Shown here: positions 32,489-41,470 of the stretch, in pieces
Position numbering within the stretch: position 1 is the first letter of the stretch
Layout: each line of letters begins with the position of its first letter
Assembly (NCBI RefSeq): GCF_026125825.1
Contig: NZ_JAHCKK010000009.1
Location: 1-64,000, forward strand
DNA: 64,000 nt
Source: Hydrogenophaga sp.
GTDB taxonomy: Bacteria > Pseudomonadota > Gammaproteobacteria > Burkholderiales > Burkholderiaceae_C
Direction: 5' to 3'
Translations under genes and position numbers: made by a program
Notes under the pieces: model-generated
What the model was told of the DNA's origin: nothing
Seen by the model: only the letters and a program-made list of their open reading frames with translations
Database searches by the model: none

Positions 32489-34009
32489 ATGCCGGAAGCC
32501 GCGAGCTACATACCCAATCAAACCCTCAAAGATGCTGCGAAGCATGGCGAGCTTGTCGTCTTCGTGGGTGCTGGTGCGTCCATGCTTTGCGGCAGCCCCG
32601 ATTGGCGCGGATTCGCAAGCCAAGTGGTCGGCGCCCTGGAGAAGGGCGGCGTGCTCAGCTTCTTGGAGGCGGAGCAACTCCGCGGACTAGGCGATTCGCG
32701 GCGAACTCTCTCAATTGCAATGGCACTTGCAAAAGAAAGGGACTTAGCAATCGATTTCGACAACATCTTGCATCCGTCCAATCCTGCGGCGATTGGCTTC
32801 GAGCTGTATCAGTTGCTTTCGAGCTTGCGCCCCGTCTTTGTTACGACAAATTACGACAGATGGCTCGACGATGCCGGCCCGGAAGAGCTCTCATCCGTAG
32901 TCAAAGTCGGCGGCGAGGCGGAACCCGCGAAGGGGCCAAGCAAAAGGCCAAAGTATTACTTGCGCGAGCACTTGTCTTCCGCGCTGCTAGCCGAGAGAGG
33001 GGCTGTAATCCATCTCCATGGTTCCTATACAGACCCGAATTCAATGGTTGTCTCGTTGAAGAACTACATCGAGCACTATGCAGACCCGAGAGTACAGGCG
33101 TTTCTGTCGGCGATGTTCAAGAACCACACGGTTCTATTTGTGGGCTATGGGCTTGCGGAACTGGAGGTCTTGGACCACATCATTAGATCCAACGAATCGC
33201 TGCGAACTGGGACAACTGAACCACGACACTTTCTCTTGTATGCCTATCGATCAACTGAGTCGGTTCAAACACGATTTATTGAACACTTTTTTCGCGATCA
33301 GTGTGGGGTTTGCGTTGTTCCATACTGCATCGACGCGAAGGGCCATCAGGAGGTGGTCGAGGTCTTCAAGGGTTGGGGATCGGAGTTAGATGTCCGCGAC
33401 CCAACGATGCTTGACCTTCAATCGCATCTTGATAGATGCGTCGCTTCACCAACCGGAGTCAATCGCGAAGCGGCGCTTCGACTTGTTAGAAATCGACCTG
33501 AACTCGCCTCATACTTCATCAACTCGTTGAATGACGCGGTTTGGTTTGCTGACCTTGACCATGCCGGTTTCTTCAACGTAGCACACAATCCCACGGTGAA
33601 GGTCGTCGAGAATAAACATGGAATCACCTACCAAGCTGAGGGGTGGCCCGCCCTTCGCTACCTAGAGCAGATTGCCGCATCGGCAAAGGCCGAACAGGCG
33701 GCACGAATCGCAAACATCGTTCGGGCTATCAGCGCCGACGCTCAAAAGCGAGGTTTGGACAATTGGAGGACTTGGTGGTCCCTTGCCACAATCCTATCGA
33801 AGCTGCCACTTGAGGCAATGGTGGACCAGGACGTTGACATGATTCGCTATTGGCTGGAGGGCCGGTTCGATTCAAACATGGTGGGTCTAGAGCTAGGCGA
33901 GAAGCTGCTCCCGCGACTCCTCGACAGCTCGGAGCCGACAAATTGGCATAGGGCAATGCTGCTTGTCGATGCACTCTCGATGATGCGGCGCACCGAGGAG
34001 CGGCCATGA
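32489..34009 (+). CDS. SIR2-domain protein, probable NADase component of a defence system
   Basis: A 506-residue protein. The first about 280 residues are a SIR2-like (SIR2_2) domain: NAD-binding GAGAS at 27-31, TTNYDRWLD at 119-127, and HLHG with the probable catalytic His177, then FVGYGLAELEV. The remaining part is helical with Trp/Leu-rich repeats. Bacterial SIR2 domains linked to helical sensors deplete NAD+ on phage infection in several anti-phage systems. An earlier GTG at 32453 is in frame, but homology-like sequence starts after ATG 32489 (AGGA directly before it). Codon use is distinctly more AT-rich than in flanking genes, which indicates transfer. The end overlaps the next gene by ATGA. 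Confidence 0.85.
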   Translation: MPEAASYIPNQTLKDAAKHGELVVFVGAGASMLCGSPDWRGFASQVVGALEKGGVLSFLEAEQLRGLGDSRRTLSIAMALAKERDLAIDFDNILHPSNPAAIGFELYQLLSSLRPVFVTTNYDRWLDDAGPEELSSVVKVGGEAEPAKGPSKRPKYYLREHLSSALLAERGAVIHLHGSYTDPNSMVVSLKNYIEHYADPRVQAFLSAMFKNHTVLFVGYGLAELEVLDHIIRSNESLRTGTTEPRHFLLYAYRSTESVQTRFIEHFFRDQCGVCVVPYCIDAKGHQEVVEVFKGWGSELDVRDPTMLDLQSHLDRCVASPTGVNREAALRLVRNRPELASYFINSLNDAVWFADLDHAGFFNVAHNPTVKVVENKHGITYQAEGWPALRYLEQIAASAKAEQAARIANIVRAISADAQKRGLDNWRTWWSLATILSKLPLEAMVDQDVDMIRYWLEGRFDSNMVGLELGEKLLPRLLDSSEPTNWHRAMLLVDALSMMRRTEERP

Positions 34010-36255
34010 CCGACAAAGCCGGCGTACTGGATAGCTACCGGTTGGGTGAGGTACTGAAGACGTCAGCCAGGAAGCTCGGCGAGCGCTGTAGCGCTGCAGC
34101 TGTTGAGATGTTGGCAGGCCGTTTGGCCGAGTACATTGGCTCCGCTGACGATGACAAGTACTCATACATTTGGCGCTCGGCGATTGAAGACCACGAGCAA
34201 GATGCACACAAAGATGACACGCGCGACGTACTCGTTGATGCTGTCCGTGATGCTGCTCTTGGTGCTACGAGCTCCAGTTCCCCAGCAGCTCTAACCGTTG
34301 CGAAGTCGCTCCTTCAATCTCCGTATCCGACGCTCACTCGAGTGGGAATTTACGTTTGTGGTGAGCACTATGGCACTGTAGGAGCAGTCTTTTGGGAATG
34401 CGCAAAGGAGAGTTGGTTTCTCGACACTCTTTACTGGCATGAACTCTATTGGCTTATCAACAAGGCCTTCTCTAAATTTACTGCCTCGCAAAGAGCTCAG
34501 TTTCTGCACATCGTGGATCAATTAAAAGGAGATTGGGCGGAGGAGTCACGGCAGGAGGAATGGGACGATATCCACAAGCGTGACCTCTTGCATCCGGCAT
34601 CTGGACTGGGCGACGCGGAGGTGGATGAGAAGTACCAAGCCCTGGTGTTGCGTTGGGGACCGGTGCGTGACCACCCGGATTTCCATACGTACTCGTCAAG
34701 CGGGTGGGTCGGAGACCGAAGCCCCGTCACATCCGATGCGCTAGTTGGTATGTCCGACGAGGAATTGGTGGCCTACCTAAAGGGTTTCGTACCAGATGCA
34801 GGCACTTGGGATGGACCAACGTACCGAGGACTTGCTATATCGATCTCCACCGCAGTGCGGGCGAGCGAGGATGGCTTTGCACAGCGAATTAGTCTCTTCG
34901 CTGACTTGGATCGTCCATACCAGCATGGCCTGCTCAGGGGCCTCAAAGAGCGGTGGTCTGACGACAAGCGAGACATAAACTGGCCAGCGACTCTGTCGCT
35001 TATGCACGCAATCGTTTCTTCGCCAGCCTTCAAAGCCGACTTAGCTGCACATCCAGCGAAAGGGTGGGAGCCTTCCGTACATTGGGTCGTGAGTGATATT
35101 TCCGAACTGTTGAAGGGAGCATTGGGAACACAGCGCCGCCTGCCTTCAGAGTTCCACAAGGCGTGTCTTCAAGTTCTGCGCAGGATTCTCGACGCTACTC
35201 CTATAGAGGCCGAACAGTGGGACGATGCCGTTTCACATGCAATCAACTCCCCAAGAGGCCGAGCTCTGGAGTGCTTCATTCACCTCGCGCTAGCAATGCG
35301 ACGCGAGGAGGTTGCGCCAAATCCAAGTCAAGGAGGGACTTGGTCCGCCGTCGGACCGGTGTTTGAAGCTGAACTTGCAACTAGCGAGTCCGGGCTGAAT
35401 GCTGACTTCTCGGCGATGGCCGGGATGTACTGCGCGAACTTGCATTACGTTAACGCCGAGTGGACGGAAGCCAACTTTGACAGAATCTTCTCGTCCACCA
35501 GCGACGCAGCTTGGAAGTGCGCAGCACAAGGCTTCGCGTACCAACGCCACCTTCACGACTGGCTCTTCAACCGCCTTGTCGCAGGCGGGCATCTTAGGAG
35601 GATGGTTTTCTCGGAGGGGCTCCCTGATCAGGTAGCTGAGAAAGCTCTGCAGTTCCTGGGGCTAGCTTATCTGGAGGGCATGGAGAGCATTACCGAGGGT
35701 GGACTGCTCAGCGAACTTGTTGCGGACCTGAGGATTAAGGAGCTTTCGAAGTTATGCTGGTTTTTTTGGACGCTTCGAGGTAAGTCTGTCCCCCCCAACC
35801 GCGCGTCCAAGATCCTGAAGTTCTGGATGAAGGTCGCGGAGCAGGTTCGTGCAAACCGAGCCGACGAGCCTGAACTGCAGTCCGCCCTCGGCCAACTGGT
35901 CGTCTTTGTTCACGAGCTGACTCCGGCCGCCGTTGAGGTATTGGTCGAGGCGGCGCCTCACGCGCAAGTTAGGCATCATGGCTACATGCTGGTCGAGAAC
36001 CTTGCGCGTCTTGCGAATCAGTATCCGAAAGAGGTTGCCATCATCTTCCGCGCAGCGATTTCTGGCTTCTTGCCTGACTATCGCAAGGAGGACGTAATTG
36101 CATGCGTCAATCGATTGGCAGAAGCGGGCGAGGTGGAAGAAGCTGAGGGAATATGCAATGCATATGCAGAACAAGGTTCGACGCTGCTAAAGCAGACCTA
36201 CGAAGAAATTCGCGCAAGACAGCGCGCGTCGAGTAGCGACGAGACTGCCCTCTAG
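34006..36255 (+). CDS. Large helical-repeat protein, partner of the SIR2 protein
   Basis: A 749-residue protein, no enzymatic motif recognised. It is almost wholly alpha-helical by residue pattern and begins with LGEVLKTSARKLGERCSAAAVEML and DKYSYIWRSAIEDHEQD, followed by many Trp-containing helix pairs in the style of HEAT/TPR-like sensors. The end carries RLAEAGEVEEAEGICNAYAEQG, a TPR-like repeat. ATGA overlap with the SIR2 gene means coupled translation. The most likely role is sensor or regulatory half of a SIR2 defence effector; the two may be a split version of one roughly 1250-residue protein. Both points are inference. Confidence 0.75.
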   Translation: MTDKAGVLDSYRLGEVLKTSARKLGERCSAAAVEMLAGRLAEYIGSADDDKYSYIWRSAIEDHEQDAHKDDTRDVLVDAVRDAALGATSSSSPAALTVAKSLLQSPYPTLTRVGIYVCGEHYGTVGAVFWECAKESWFLDTLYWHELYWLINKAFSKFTASQRAQFLHIVDQLKGDWAEESRQEEWDDIHKRDLLHPASGLGDAEVDEKYQALVLRWGPVRDHPDFHTYSSSGWVGDRSPVTSDALVGMSDEELVAYLKGFVPDAGTWDGPTYRGLAISISTAVRASEDGFAQRISLFADLDRPYQHGLLRGLKERWSDDKRDINWPATLSLMHAIVSSPAFKADLAAHPAKGWEPSVHWVVSDISELLKGALGTQRRLPSEFHKACLQVLRRILDATPIEAEQWDDAVSHAINSPRGRALECFIHLALAMRREEVAPNPSQGGTWSAVGPVFEAELATSESGLNADFSAMAGMYCANLHYVNAEWTEANFDRIFSSTSDAAWKCAAQGFAYQRHLHDWLFNRLVAGGHLRRMVFSEGLPDQVAEKALQFLGLAYLEGMESITEGGLLSELVADLRIKELSKLCWFFWTLRGKSVPPNRASKILKFWMKVAEQVRANRADEPELQSALGQLVVFVHELTPAAVEVLVEAAPHAQVRHHGYMLVENLARLANQYPKEVAIIFRAAISGFLPDYRKEDVIACVNRLAEAGEVEEAEGICNAYAEQGSTLLKQTYEEIRARQRASSSDETAL

Positions 36256-36677
36256 CTAAGGAACTGCGCTGCAACGCTGATCTGTCAGCTGGGATGCGCC
36301 TGAGACCAGCGCCAAAAGGGCAGTAATGGGTTGAAAGCTGCCAACCGGACGAAGTGGGCGAATTTCCGAGATCAATCTGAAGCCGCCGTCTGGATGCCAA
36401 GGTTAGCTGTGCAGCGACTGCTGCCGGTCGAGACGCCACTCTATGTGCGCTTCGCGCCGCGCTGCGGACATTCAGACCGCCGCGAGCTGCGGCGACTGCT
36501 TGCATGTGGCGGCGTCATGGCTAGACCATGCCGATCGCGCTTCCCCACCACTTCGGCAGGATCCCGACCGGGCAGTGAAGCTCGAGTTCGCACATAAAAA
36601 TACTGCGACACCCAATCTCTCGCGAACGGCGTGGCTGCTTTGCTGCCGCGAGCCCAAGACCCGCTCATGGTGGCGGA
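36256..36677. other. Non-coding stretch between convergent genes
   Basis: 422 bp between the stop of the helical-repeat gene and the stop of the convergent nuclease-like gene. I see no credible coding frame, no rRNA/tRNA-like pattern and no clear terminator. Base composition is patchy, with a GC-rich middle between AT-richer ends, and it reads like degraded filler of a genomic island. Confidence 0.5.
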
Positions 36678-38015
36678 TTAACCGGTCATTGGTGCGCCAC
36701 CGTCGAGACTCTCGTCCAAAACTGCGTCTGCGTTGGGATTGAAACGAGTTCGCAGTAGCAATTCACTCAGCTTTTCCTGAGTGACCAGTAGCACAGAAGC
36801 CTTTTTCAGCTCGGAATCCTCGATGAGCACTTGCTCACGGGTGCACTGACAGACGAGTAGGCAGGACACAGAAGCTGGGGTGCCCAACCGACTCAGATGG
36901 CTCACAACGGCTCCCCTGCGATTCGCGAGTTTTCCAAGCTTGGACTGAGCGTCCGATGTTTTCAACGTACATTCCACCAGCACTACGCGTCCAGCTTCAG
37001 TAAAAAGGGCAAGGTCTGGTGCGTCACTATCGGTGTACGGAACCGCTTGGAAACCAAGCAAGAACGCAAGCGTTGAAACCGCTCTTTCAAAGCCCTTCGC
37101 GTCCTTGGAGTTATTCAGAAGGCTGTCGCGGAGCCTTTCCCAGCCGGCGTCGAATGCTTGTAGCGTTCCAGATCGAACTGTCCTAGCACGGTGACTTCCC
37201 ACGACCCAGTGGCGGCGCACCGGATGCCCTCCAACGGAAAGCATGACAAGCGCCCCATCAGCGTTCTCTCGGAGCTCTGTAAGGTGGCCTTCTCTAAGCA
37301 TTCCTGCGGGCGGACTCCACGTTATCGCACTCGCTACTTGATGGCGTTCAAACTCTACTTGTGACCACCGCAGGGCGACAGAGAGCTTCTGAAGGTCCAG
37401 GCCAGCAAATGCGTTGAATTTCAGGTTTAGTTTGCCATCCACGAACGTGGATTCAGAGTTGGCCAACTCTGCGGGTGCATGAACGAAGATATTGATCTGT
37501 GGCTCTGTCGATGTACTCGGATTCGGCAGTGCAAGAAAGATGCTCACGTCCGCTATTCCGTCGAAAGGAATCTCAGCACACCGCAGTTGTGCGTTCATTG
37601 CCAACCACATCAAAGAGTCCTGTGGTGCGCGATTGTCTGAGCGGCAAGTAAGGTTGAGCGTGTAGCTCCACTCGTCATCGCTGGGTACTTTTGAGTAGTA
37701 GCTGAGCGGGCCTTCTGGAAGGGAAAAGCTCTCCCCATCAATCGACACATTTCCACTTTCGGCGTCGGCAAGAAGCTTCATGGTCTGGGCGAGGGTAAGG
37801 GGGCCCAATATTCGCTTTACGATCAGAAGATCATCTGTACGGACAATCACCGTCGGTACCTGCGGGTTGACGCCCACCTGCAGGGATGCTTTAAGTAGCT
37901 CGTTTCTTCCTGCGCTCACTCGGCCAATCAAACGGATCTCAGCGAACGCTCCATCGGTTGTCCATGCTGTAGAGGCAGACTGAAAGTAGGCAAGGTGATC
38001 TGTTCCCGTGTTCAT
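36678..38015 (-). CDS. Hypothetical protein with PD-(D/E)xK-like C-terminal domain
   Basis: A 445-residue protein (ATG 38015; a GTG 21 codons earlier is less likely because the extension has several rare CTA codons). The first 300 residues match nothing I recognise. The C-terminal part has GFERAVSTLAFLLGFQAVPY followed by DAPDLALFTEAGRVVLVECTLKTSDAQSKLGKL: a helix, then D-x(n)-E-C-T in two strands and a Lys, as in Mrr/restriction-endonuclease-like folds, although the usual ExK is replaced by ECT. It is transcribed toward the SIR2 operon, shares its lower GC, and may be a second defence element of the island. Nuclease activity is uncertain. Confidence 0.65.
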   Translation of the reverse strand: MNTGTDHLAYFQSASTAWTTDGAFAEIRLIGRVSAGRNELLKASLQVGVNPQVPTVIVRTDDLLIVKRILGPLTLAQTMKLLADAESGNVSIDGESFSLPEGPLSYYSKVPSDDEWSYTLNLTCRSDNRAPQDSLMWLAMNAQLRCAEIPFDGIADVSIFLALPNPSTSTEPQINIFVHAPAELANSESTFVDGKLNLKFNAFAGLDLQKLSVALRWSQVEFERHQVASAITWSPPAGMLREGHLTELRENADGALVMLSVGGHPVRRHWVVGSHRARTVRSGTLQAFDAGWERLRDSLLNNSKDAKGFERAVSTLAFLLGFQAVPYTDSDAPDLALFTEAGRVVLVECTLKTSDAQSKLGKLANRRGAVVSHLSRLGTPASVSCLLVCQCTREQVLIEDSELKKASVLLVTQEKLSELLLRTRFNPNADAVLDESLDGGAPMTG

Positions 38016-38424
38016 AGTTGGATATACGCCTAAGGCTGATAGCCGCAGTCTAGTCTGGGCTTCGCCATCTGATAGCACTCACCACGAATCGCCAACTCCT
38101 CTATGCATGCAACGTGGTGCAGATCGCACGTTCGGGGCGTTGGCTCCGCCGGCTGCGACCAGTCAAAAACTGCCTCTCTTGCGTCGAAAGTTCCAGTCAA
38201 CCTCGACCACAGCGCCTTGGCGAGTGGTTCACCCTCACCAAGAGTTCGCGGTCGTCCGGTCCGCGCGCACGAAAGGTTTCTTAGCCATGGGACCGAGTTT
38301 CGCGGGGCAGGCGTTCTTGCTGCATGCGCGATGCTGCTTGCCTGCATCCAAGACTTCTCCCGGCCCCACCGAGAAGCTCACCTCGAACCGAGATCGCTCA
38401 GCCAGGGTGTTGGGTACCGTGCGG
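38016..38424. other. Intergenic region at the right edge of the low-GC island
   Basis: 409 bp between the start of the nuclease-like gene and the end of the NYN gene. The only open frames are short, Ser/Arg/Ala-rich and without ribosome sites, so I call none. The promoter of the nuclease-like gene must lie near 38020-38080, but no clear boxes stand out. GC content rises toward the NYN gene, so this is where the island ends. Confidence 0.45.
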
Positions 38425-39189
38425 TCAGCTGGCCGCCGTGACGAGATGAACCGTCCAATGCCCGCCGTTTTCCTGCTGCACCTGGAGCACGTCGTAGGTC
38501 TTGAGCATGTCGAGCAAGCCTGAGTGGCCGTAGTTCTTGGGCGAAAAAGACGGGTCTGCCCGCTTCAGATACGAGCCCAGGCCACCAACGCTGACCTGGC
38601 CTTCCGATGTGTCGGCCGCCAGCAAGGCCACCGCTTCCACGACAAACGCCGGGCGTTGCTTGGCCGCGGGTTTGGCGGGGTCGGGTTTGGCGGCCCCCAC
38701 CTTGGCGGCCGCTTTGGGTTGCTCGGGCGCGGGCTCGGGCTTCACCCACTCAAAGAACTGGTCGCTCGCATTTCGCAGCGCGTCCGGGCTTTTGGACTCA
38801 CCCACGATGTGCACCGTGGCGCCGCGTTCGCGCAGCTTGCGGCAGAGGTAGGCAAAGTCGGAATCGCTGGTGACGAGGCAAAACGTGTCTGCCCTGCGGT
38901 CGAACAGGGCCTCCAGCGCGTCAAGCGCCAGGGCAATGTCGGAGGTGTTCTTGCCTGCGGCGTACTGGTATTGCAGGCAGGGCGTGAAGGCCAGGCGCAC
39001 CAGGGCCTCCTGCCATTTGTTGGCCAGGGTGGCGTGGTTGCCGTACCCGCGCCGCAGCACGACGCGGCCAAACTGGGCGACAACGCGCAGCGCGTATTCG
39101 AGGATCTCTGGTTGGGTGTTGTCGCAGTCCACCAGCACGGCGACGCGCGATTCGTTGTCTGCGATGGGGTGGTGGTGGTGGTTTGCCAT
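38425..39189 (-). CDS. NYN-domain protein with C-terminal LOTUS/OST-HTH domain
   Basis: A 254-residue protein. Residues about 12-160 are a NYN (PIN-like, LabA/DUF88) ribonuclease domain: VAVLVDCDNTQPEILEYAL has the first Asp pair, NTSDIALALDALEAL and CLVTSDSDFAYLCRKL the other acidic residues. A Pro/Ala/Lys linker leads to a LOTUS-type domain (VSVGGLGSYLKRADPSFSPKNYGHSGLLDMLKTYD). The order NYN-LOTUS is common and predicts RNA binding and cleavage. Strong GGGAGG before the ATG. GC and codon use are host-like, so it probably belongs to the core genome beside the island. An HHHH stretch near the N-terminus is natural. Confidence 0.9.
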   Translation of the reverse strand: MANHHHHPIADNESRVAVLVDCDNTQPEILEYALRVVAQFGRVVLRRGYGNHATLANKWQEALVRLAFTPCLQYQYAAGKNTSDIALALDALEALFDRRADTFCLVTSDSDFAYLCRKLRERGATVHIVGESKSPDALRNASDQFFEWVKPEPAPEQPKAAAKVGAAKPDPAKPAAKQRPAFVVEAVALLAADTSEGQVSVGGLGSYLKRADPSFSPKNYGHSGLLDMLKTYDVLQVQQENGGHWTVHLVTAAS

Positions 39190-39370
39190 CTGTGCGGTCC
39201 TCCCTTGAGCGGCGCCACACATCATAGGCGCCGCTCCGTGGCGCATGATCCCCGCCATGGCGTGCCCATGGGCGCCCCACCCACGCAGCCGGCATTTCCT
39301 ATGCGCTGGCTGTGCCCATGGTATTTTTCGGGCCTGCACCACCCCCCGCACCACCCCAGGAGCCCCGCCC

Positions 39371-40696
39371 ATGCAGCCCTCTGAGCATTGCGATGTCGTC
39401 GTCGTCGGTGGCGGCCCTGCCGGGTCCACCATTGCCACCCTGCTCGCGCGCGAGGGCCGCAAGGTGGTGCTGCTGGAGAAGGAGCACCACCCCCGCTTCC
39501 ATATTGGCGAGTCGCTGCTGCCGGGCAATGTGGCCTTGTTCGACCAGCTCGGTGTGCGGGACCAGATCGAAAAGATCGGCATGCCGAAGTACGGCATCGA
39601 GTTCGTGCCACCCGATCTGGATTACTGCAGCTATGCCGATTTCGCCGAGGGTTGGGACCCTTCCATGGCCTCGGCCTGGCAGGTGCGCCGCTCCGAGATG
39701 GACGAGCTGCTGTTTCGCCATGCGGCCCGCGTGGGCGCCCAGGCGCTGGAGGGCGCGAAGGTGACCGAGGTCGCGTTCGATGACGAGGGCGCGGCCGTGG
39801 CGGCGGTGCTCGAGGGCGGCGAAACGCGCCGCTGGCGCACCCGCTTCGTGGTGGACGCCACCGGCCGCGACACGCTGCTGGCCAACAAGTTCAGGTGCAA
39901 GCAGAAGAACAAGGACCACAACAGCACGGCGCTGTTTGGACACTTTCGCGGCGCTCGCCGCCTGCAGGGCAAGCGCGAGGGCAACATCAGCATCTGCTGG
40001 TTCGAGCACGGCTGGTTCTGGTTCATCCCGCTGGCCGATGGCACCACGAGCGTGGGCGCGGTGTGCTGGGCCTATTACCTCAAGGCGCGCGACAAGCCGC
40101 TGAAGGACTATTTCTTCGACACCATCGCCCTGTGCCCGGAGCTGCACGACCGCCTGAAGGACGCGACCCTGGTGGACGACCAGGTGCATGCGACCGGCAA
40201 TTTTTCTTACGCCAGCACGCACGCCACGGGGGAGCGCTACCTGATGGTGGGCGACGCTTTCACGTTCATCGACCCCATGTTTTCTTCGGGTGTGTTTCTG
40301 GCGATGCAGAGCGGCTTTGACGGCGCGCAGCTGGTGGCCACGGCGCTGGACGAGCCGCAGCGCCTGCCCGCCGCGCGCGCCGCGTATGAGAAGCGCGTGC
40401 GCGTGGGCCCGCGCGATTATTCGTGGTTCATTTACCGCGTGACGAACCCCACCATCCGCGACATGTTCATGCACCCGAACAACCGCTTCAAGGTGAAGCA
40501 GGGCCTCATGTCGCTGCTGGCGGCAGACATCCACCACGGCCCGGCGTATCGCTGGTCGCTGCGGATGTTCAAGCTGATTTACTACGTGGTCTCGGTGGCG
40601 AACTGGCGCCGCACCTACGCGGGCTGGAAGCGGCACCGCCACAACATCCGCGACATGGGGCCCCTGCGCGGCGAGACGATCATGAAGGCGGACTGA
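39371..40696 (+). CDS. FAD-dependent oxidoreductase, flavin halogenase-like
   Basis: A 441-residue flavoprotein of the PHBH/tryptophan-halogenase-like superfamily. FAD motif VVVVGGGPAGSTIATLLAREG, then HHPRFHIGESLLP, WQVRRSEMDELLFRHA, DATGRDTLLA and GDAFTFIDPMFSSGVFLA. The segment WFWFIP fits the WxWxIP motif of flavin halogenases. Membership of the superfamily is firm, but close relatives include hydroxylases and reductases, so true halogenation is not established. AGGAG lies 9 bases before the ATG. Convergent with the methyltransferase. Confidence 0.87.
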   Translation: MQPSEHCDVVVVGGGPAGSTIATLLAREGRKVVLLEKEHHPRFHIGESLLPGNVALFDQLGVRDQIEKIGMPKYGIEFVPPDLDYCSYADFAEGWDPSMASAWQVRRSEMDELLFRHAARVGAQALEGAKVTEVAFDDEGAAVAAVLEGGETRRWRTRFVVDATGRDTLLANKFRCKQKNKDHNSTALFGHFRGARRLQGKREGNISICWFEHGWFWFIPLADGTTSVGAVCWAYYLKARDKPLKDYFFDTIALCPELHDRLKDATLVDDQVHATGNFSYASTHATGERYLMVGDAFTFIDPMFSSGVFLAMQSGFDGAQLVATALDEPQRLPAARAAYEKRVRVGPRDYSWFIYRVTNPTIRDMFMHPNNRFKVKQGLMSLLAADIHHGPAYRWSLRMFKLIYYVVSVANWRRTYAGWKRHRHNIRDMGPLRGETIMKAD

Positions 40697-40726
40697 CGCC
40701 CGCCTGCGCGCGCGGCCCCGGCCCGC

Positions 40727-41470
40727 TCAGGGCCGCACGGCGGTGTATTCCGAGAACACGCCGAGCTCGGTGTGGCGCTGCGCCTGCACGAAGCCCGCAC
40801 GCGCCATGGCCTGGAGGATCTGCTCGGGCGGGATGCAGCTTTCGATGGTGTCCCAGTAGTAGCGCCACAGCTCCGCGCTGCCGCGCTCGCGGGCCACGAA
40901 GCGCGCCAGGGTGGGCACCACGCGGCGCATGTAGAACTTCACCAGCGCGCGCGAGACGCGGCTGGAGGGCTGGCTGATTTCCAGGATGAGCAGGCGGCCA
41001 CCGGGGCGCAGCACGCGGTGGAATTCGCGCAGCGCGGCGTCCACGTCAGACACGTGGCGAAAGGCGTAGCCGAAGCTGAGGAAGTCGGCTTCGGCGGTGG
41101 CGCAGGGCAGGGCCTCGGCCCGGCCGGCGCGCAGTTCGATGCCGGGCAGATCCACCTGCGCCAGCATGCCGGGGCTGGGGTCCACGCCGATGAGGCGGCC
41201 TTGCTCGCCGATCAGGGCGCAGGCCTGGCGCGCGAGCAGGCCGGTGCCGATGCCCACGTCGACGACTTTGTCGCCCGCGGCCAGGCCCGCGCGGGCGAGG
41301 GCTTCGCGGCGGTACCAGCCACCGGTGCCAAACGCCATGGCGCGTTCGATGCGGTCGTAGTCGACGGCGGTCTCGTCGAAGATGCGGCGCACGTACTGCG
41401 CGTGGTCGGCTTCGTCGCGGTAGTAGGCGGGCAGGGGCGCGTGCGGCAGGGAAGGGGTGGTGGGCTCCAT
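40727..41470 (-). CDS. Class I SAM-dependent methyltransferase (UbiE/MenG-like)
   Basis: A 247-residue methyltransferase. SAM motif I VVDVGIGTGLLARQA (about residues 68-82), GVDPSPGML, the motif-IV/post regions FLSFGYAFRHVSDVDAALREFHRVLRPGGRLLILE, and a helical C-terminus resembling UbiE/COQ5. It is probably not the housekeeping UbiE, whose sequence around DPS differs. AGGAG stands before ATG 41470. It faces the flavoprotein gene tail to tail, and the pair may modify one metabolite. Confidence 0.88.
   Translation of the reverse strand: MEPTTPSLPHAPLPAYYRDEADHAQYVRRIFDETAVDYDRIERAMAFGTGGWYRREALARAGLAAGDKVVDVGIGTGLLARQACALIGEQGRLIGVDPSPGMLAQVDLPGIELRAGRAEALPCATAEADFLSFGYAFRHVSDVDAALREFHRVLRPGGRLLILEISQPSSRVSRALVKFYMRRVVPTLARFVARERGSAELWRYYWDTIESCIPPEQILQAMARAGFVQAQRHTELGVFSEYTAVRP

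Noticed and set aside
38103-38441. A 112-codon plus-strand frame between the nuclease-like and NYN genes
   Set aside because: No ribosome site, Ser/Arg-rich composition and overlap with the NYN gene end.
39135-39195. GTGGTGGTGGTGG run as a possible simple-sequence repeat
   Set aside because: It encodes four His in the NYN protein start; too short for a functional repeat claim.
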